From Porticoccaceae bacterium (lineage in GTDB: Bacteria > Pseudomonadota > Gammaproteobacteria > Pseudomonadales > Porticoccaceae): 64,000 nucleotides of DNA. Both the position numbers and the translations under genes were made by a program. The stretch covers positions 124,001 through 188,000 of the forward strand of contig JAQWGK010000050.1 in the NCBI GenBank assembly GCA_029238255.1, given 5' to 3'. Of this stretch, positions 61,304-64,000 are shown in pieces. How positions within the stretch are numbered: the stretch's first letter is position 1; each line of letters opens with the position of its first letter. The notes below the pieces were generated by a model that searched no databases, was not told the DNA's origin, and saw only the letters and a list, made by a program, of their open reading frames with translations.

Positions 61304-62419
61304 ATGAAACCGACGATTAAACCGAACAACCCGAATTTTTCCTCAGGCCCCTGCTCCAAGCGTCCCGGCTATGATGTAAACAATCTCGATATTGCCACAC
61401 TGGGCCGTTCACATCGCTCAAGTCTGGGAAAGGTTGCACTGGGTCGAGCATGTACTGACACCGCCGAAATTCTTGGGCTGCCAGAAGGCTACCGAGTCGG
61501 TGTAGTGCCCGCATCTGATACAGGTGCTGTAGAAATGATTATGTGGTCAGCGCTGGGTGCGCGACCGGTAGATATTTTTGCCTGGGAATCCTTTGGCAGC
61601 GGCTGGCTTACCGACGCGGTAAAGCAGCTCAAGCTCGACAACCTGAACAGCTACACTGCCGATTACGGCAAATTACCTGACCTCAGTCAGGCCAACCCGA
61701 ATAACGATATAGTCTTTACCTGGAACGGCACCACTGCCGGCGTAAAGGTAGAGAATGCAGACTGGATTAGCGACGATCGCACTGGACTGACTATCTGTGA
61801 TGCAACCTCCGCCGTATTTGCCATGGAGATGCCCTGGGAAAAGCTCGATGTTGTTACCTTCAGCTGGCAGAAAGTGCTCGGCGGTGAAGGCGCTCACGGT
61901 ATGTTGATTCTCAGCCCAAGAGCGGTTGAGCGTCTTGAGAGCTACACTCCTGCCTGGCCTCTGCCGAAAATTTTCCGCATGACCAAAGGTGGAAAATTGA
62001 TCGAAGGTATCTTCCGCGGCGAGACGATTAATACACCCTCAATGCTCTGTGTTGCTGACTATCTGGATGCACTGGATTGGGTGCGTTCGATTGGTGGATT
62101 GCCCGCAGCGATTGCCAAATCAGAAGGCAATCTTGAAGTTCTAAAAAGTTTTGTCGCCACCCGTGACTGGGCGCACTTTTTGGCAGAGGTTCCCGAGCAG
62201 ATTTCCAATACCAGTGTCTGCCTGACCCTCGATCTCGACGCAGATCAAGTTAAGCAAATTGTTAAGCTGTTGAACGCTGAAGGGGTTGCCTACGATATTG
62301 GCGCCTACCGCGACGCTCCGGCTGGACTGCGAATCTGGTGTGGTGCCACTGTTGAAGAATCTGATCTTGAAGCACTGCTGCCATGGCTCGATTGGGCTTA
62401 TGAGCAGGTGTCTCAGTAA
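61304..62419 (+). CDS. serC: Phosphoserine aminotransferase, alphaproteobacterial-type
   Basis: PLP enzyme that converts 3-phosphohydroxypyruvate to phosphoserine. The 371 residues begin [20 protein letters not shown] and continue [11 protein letters not shown] and [16 protein letters not shown]. This is the subfamily common in Alphaproteobacteria and some archaea, not the E. coli SerC type. The PLP-lysine region is [20 protein letters not shown]. It lies 92 bp upstream of serA, with which it forms the first two steps of serine synthesis. Confidence 0.93.
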   Translation: MKPTIKPNNPNFSSGPCSKRPGYDVNNLDIATLGRSHRSSLGKVALGRACTDTAEILGLPEGYRVGVVPASDTGAVEMIMWSALGARPVDIFAWESFGSGWLTDAVKQLKLDNLNSYTADYGKLPDLSQANPNNDIVFTWNGTTAGVKVENADWISDDRTGLTICDATSAVFAMEMPWEKLDVVTFSWQKVLGGEGAHGMLILSPRAVERLESYTPAWPLPKIFRMTKGGKLIEGIFRGETINTPSMLCVADYLDALDWVRSIGGLPAAIAKSEGNLEVLKSFVATRDWAHFLAEVPEQISNTSVCLTLDLDADQVKQIVKLLNAEGVAYDIGAYRDAPAGLRIWCGATVEESDLEALLPWLDWAYEQVSQ

Positions 62420-62511
62420 GTAGCGCTGCGGCTATAAAAGCGCCGCTGCTAATAAACAACCAAAAATTTAATTGATAGAAACCAAGAACATAAAGCGAGA
62501 AGAAAACAGCT

Positions 62512-63681
62512 ATGTATAAAATTCGTACCTACAACGCAATCTCATCAAAAGGTCTAGAGCGCTTCCCGGCAGACAGCTATCAGGTATCCAGCGAGTGCGC
62601 TGACCCCGTTGGCGTTTTGCTGCGCAGCCAGAAGTTGCACAGTGAAGTTCTACCTGAATCCGTAGTTGCTGTTGCCCGTGCCGGTGCTGGTACCAACAAT
62701 ATTCCCACTGCCGATTACACCGAGCAGGGTATTGTTGTATTTAACACCCCTGGCGCCAACGCCAACGCGGTAAAAGAACTTATCGTTGCATCACTGTTGA
62801 TGGGTTCGCGAGATATCTATGGCGGCATGAACTATGTTCAGGGCCTCACCGAGATCACTGACTCCGGAGAGATGGGGCAGCTTTTGGAAAAAGAGAAAAA
62901 GCGTTTTGCCGGTGGCGAAGTACAGGGCAAAACTCTGGGTGTGATTGGTCTGGGTGCGATTGGCTCAATGATCGCCAATCTGGCCCTTGAGCTGGGTATG
63001 GATGTTGTGGGTTACGACCCGGCAATCTCTGTCGAAGCCGCTTGGCAGCTGTCGAGCAATGTTGAACGTATGGACAGCATTGAAGCTCTATTGGGCCGCT
63101 CTGACTTTATTACTCTGCACGTACCTGCAATTGCTGCCACCAAGCACCTGATTAACAGCAAGACCCTCTCTATTATGAAGAGCGGCGCAAAGATTCTTAA
63201 CTTTGCCCGCGAAGAGATTGTCAGCTCAGCCGACGTGGTTGAAGCACTGGATAAGGGCGTAATCAGCGGTTATATCACTGATTTCCCTGCCCCTGAATTA
63301 CTCGGCCGCAAAGATGTACTGCTGATGCCACATATTGGCGCCAGCACTGCAGAAGCGGAGGAGAACTGTGCGGTTATGGCCGCCAACCAGCTGATGGATT
63401 TCCTTGAGAACGGAAATATCCTCAACTCGGTTAACTACCCCCAGATCAAAATGGCCCGCAATGGCGGCACGCGCATTACCTTCACTAACAAGAATGTGCC
63501 TAAAGTTCTGGGTAATGTTCTGTCGATACTGGCGGATAGCAACTTGAATGTTGTCGATATGGTAAACAAGAGCCGCGATGAAATTGCCTACAATATTATT
63601 GATATCGAAGGTGACTTCAACGACAGCCTGCAGGCAAAGATTGCCGAGGTTGAGGGTGTTGTTCAGGTTCGCATTATCTAA
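62512..63681 (+). CDS. serA: D-3-phosphoglycerate dehydrogenase
   Basis: NAD-dependent oxidation of 3-phosphoglycerate, the first step of serine synthesis. The 389 residues include the substrate loop VAVARAGAGTNNIP, the Rossmann motif LGVIGLGAIGSMIANLALELGMDVVGYDP, the catalytic region NFAREEIV with LMPHIGAST, and a C-terminal ACT domain (VPKVLGNVLSILADSNLNVVDM). The ACT domain suggests serine feedback. It is the short form without the extra intervening domain of long SerA. A clear terminator follows. Confidence 0.95.
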   Translation: MYKIRTYNAISSKGLERFPADSYQVSSECADPVGVLLRSQKLHSEVLPESVVAVARAGAGTNNIPTADYTEQGIVVFNTPGANANAVKELIVASLLMGSRDIYGGMNYVQGLTEITDSGEMGQLLEKEKKRFAGGEVQGKTLGVIGLGAIGSMIANLALELGMDVVGYDPAISVEAAWQLSSNVERMDSIEALLGRSDFITLHVPAIAATKHLINSKTLSIMKSGAKILNFAREEIVSSADVVEALDKGVISGYITDFPAPELLGRKDVLLMPHIGASTAEAEENCAVMAANQLMDFLENGNILNSVNYPQIKMARNGGTRITFTNKNVPKVLGNVLSILADSNLNVVDMVNKSRDEIAYNIIDIEGDFNDSLQAKIAEVEGVVQVRII

Positions 63682-63700
63682 TTCGGTAATGCTGAACTGA

Positions 63701-63726
63701 AAAAAGCGCCTTCGGGCGCTTTTTTT
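63701..63726 (+). terminator. Terminator after serA
   Basis: AGCGCC-TTCG-GGCGCT stem with a UUCG tetraloop, preceded by an A run and followed by seven T. It is usable in both directions. Confidence 0.93.
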
Positions 63727-63728
63727 AT

Positions 63729-63761
63729 GGGCTAGATTTACGGGCTAGATTTACGGGCTAG
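63729..63761. repeat. Short tandem repeat at 3' end of AraC gene
   Basis: The 13-bp unit GGGCTAGATTTAC occurs twice in tandem, followed by a partial third copy GGGCTAG. The third partial copy contains the stop codon of the leftward AraC gene, so the array looks like slippage duplication just past the coding end. Confidence 0.8.
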
Positions 63762-64000
63762 GTTTTCTCGGCAGAGAACAACTTCGCACGCACTGTGCGC
63801 CGGTATTCCTTTGGGCTATTGCCAGACCATTGCTTAAACCGCGATGAAAACCAGCTGGCATCTTTATAGCCACTGTAGTTGGCAATCTCCAAAATCGACA
63901 GATCGGTATTTTTAAGAAGATCACAGGCAAAGGTCATACGCACCTCAGTCAGATAATCCCCCGGCGTCTTACCCACCGCAGCCATAAAGCGCCGGTTAAA
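63758..64000 (-). CDS. AraC-family transcriptional regulator (5' part beyond window)
   Basis: C-terminal part of an AraC/XylS-type regulator. The frame is open to the window end, so the track start at 63985 is only an internal Met. The visible 80 residues are FNRRFMAAVGKTPGDYL, then EVRMTFACDLLKNTDLSILEIANYSGYKDASWFSSRFKQWSGNSPKEYRR. This is the second helix-turn-helix with the classic family signature. The effector domain and target are unknown. It is convergent with serA. Confidence 0.9.
   Translation of the reverse strand, partial: FNRRFMAAVGKTPGDYLTEVRMTFACDLLKNTDLSILEIANYSGYKDASWFSSRFKQWSGNSPKEYRRTVRAKLFSAEKT

Overview
The window is the origin-proximal part of a gammaproteobacterial chromosome with moderate GC. 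It is packed almost end to end with housekeeping genes. Gene order matches the origin-proximal clusters of Pseudomonas and relatives: gyrB-recF-dnaN-dnaA, rnpA/rpmH, parAB, the atp operon, trkA-rsmB-fmt-def-LysM-dprA-tsaC-hemF-aroE, the cox cluster, and znu-polA-engB-cytochrome c4-dsbA. The caa3-type oxidase and the mix of genes suggest an aerobic marine lineage such as the Cellvibrionales/SAR92 group. That placement is inference from memory, not from a search.

Layout. 1-5.7 kb (leftward): gyrB (cut by the window edge), recF, dnaN, dnaA. 5.7-6.16 kb: AT-rich region with consensus DnaA boxes. 6.16-10.13 kb (leftward): mnmE, yidC, yidD, rnpA, rpmH. 10.13-10.75 kb: second AT-rich, DnaA-box-like region. 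10.75-25.7 kb (rightward): mnmG, rsmG, parA, parB, atpIBEFHAGDC, glmU, glmS. 25.7-26.8 kb: four small unrecognised genes. 26.8-31 kb: an internally shortened HexR regulator, uvrD and an orphan TRAP solute-binding lipoprotein. 31-42.2 kb: trkH/trkA, rsmB, fmt, def, then LysM protein, dprA, purE, tsaC, hemF, aroE. 42.2-44.6 kb: gamma carbonic anhydrase, YheV-like protein, a Phd/PIN toxin-antitoxin pair and a hypothetical gene. 44.9-52.7 kb: cytochrome c oxidase structural and assembly genes without ctaA. 52.7-55.9 kb: zinc uptake znuB/znuC/zur and divergent znuA. 55.9-61.2 kb: polA, a candidate small RNA, engB, cytochrome c4, dsbA. 61.3-64 kb: serC, serA and the 3' end of an AraC-type regulator.

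I see no rRNA, tRNA, CRISPR array, insertion sequence or prophage, and no clear unknown multi-gene system. The most interesting points are: inversion of the rpmH-mnmE block, which leaves two origin-like regions; a perfect parS site plus a near-parS inside recF; a HexR missing about 70 residues of its SIS domain beside a HexR-box-like palindrome; a candidate sRNA at the Spot 42/ErsA locus; and an unusually long ATP synthase subunit a. All comparisons with other organisms are from general knowledge.
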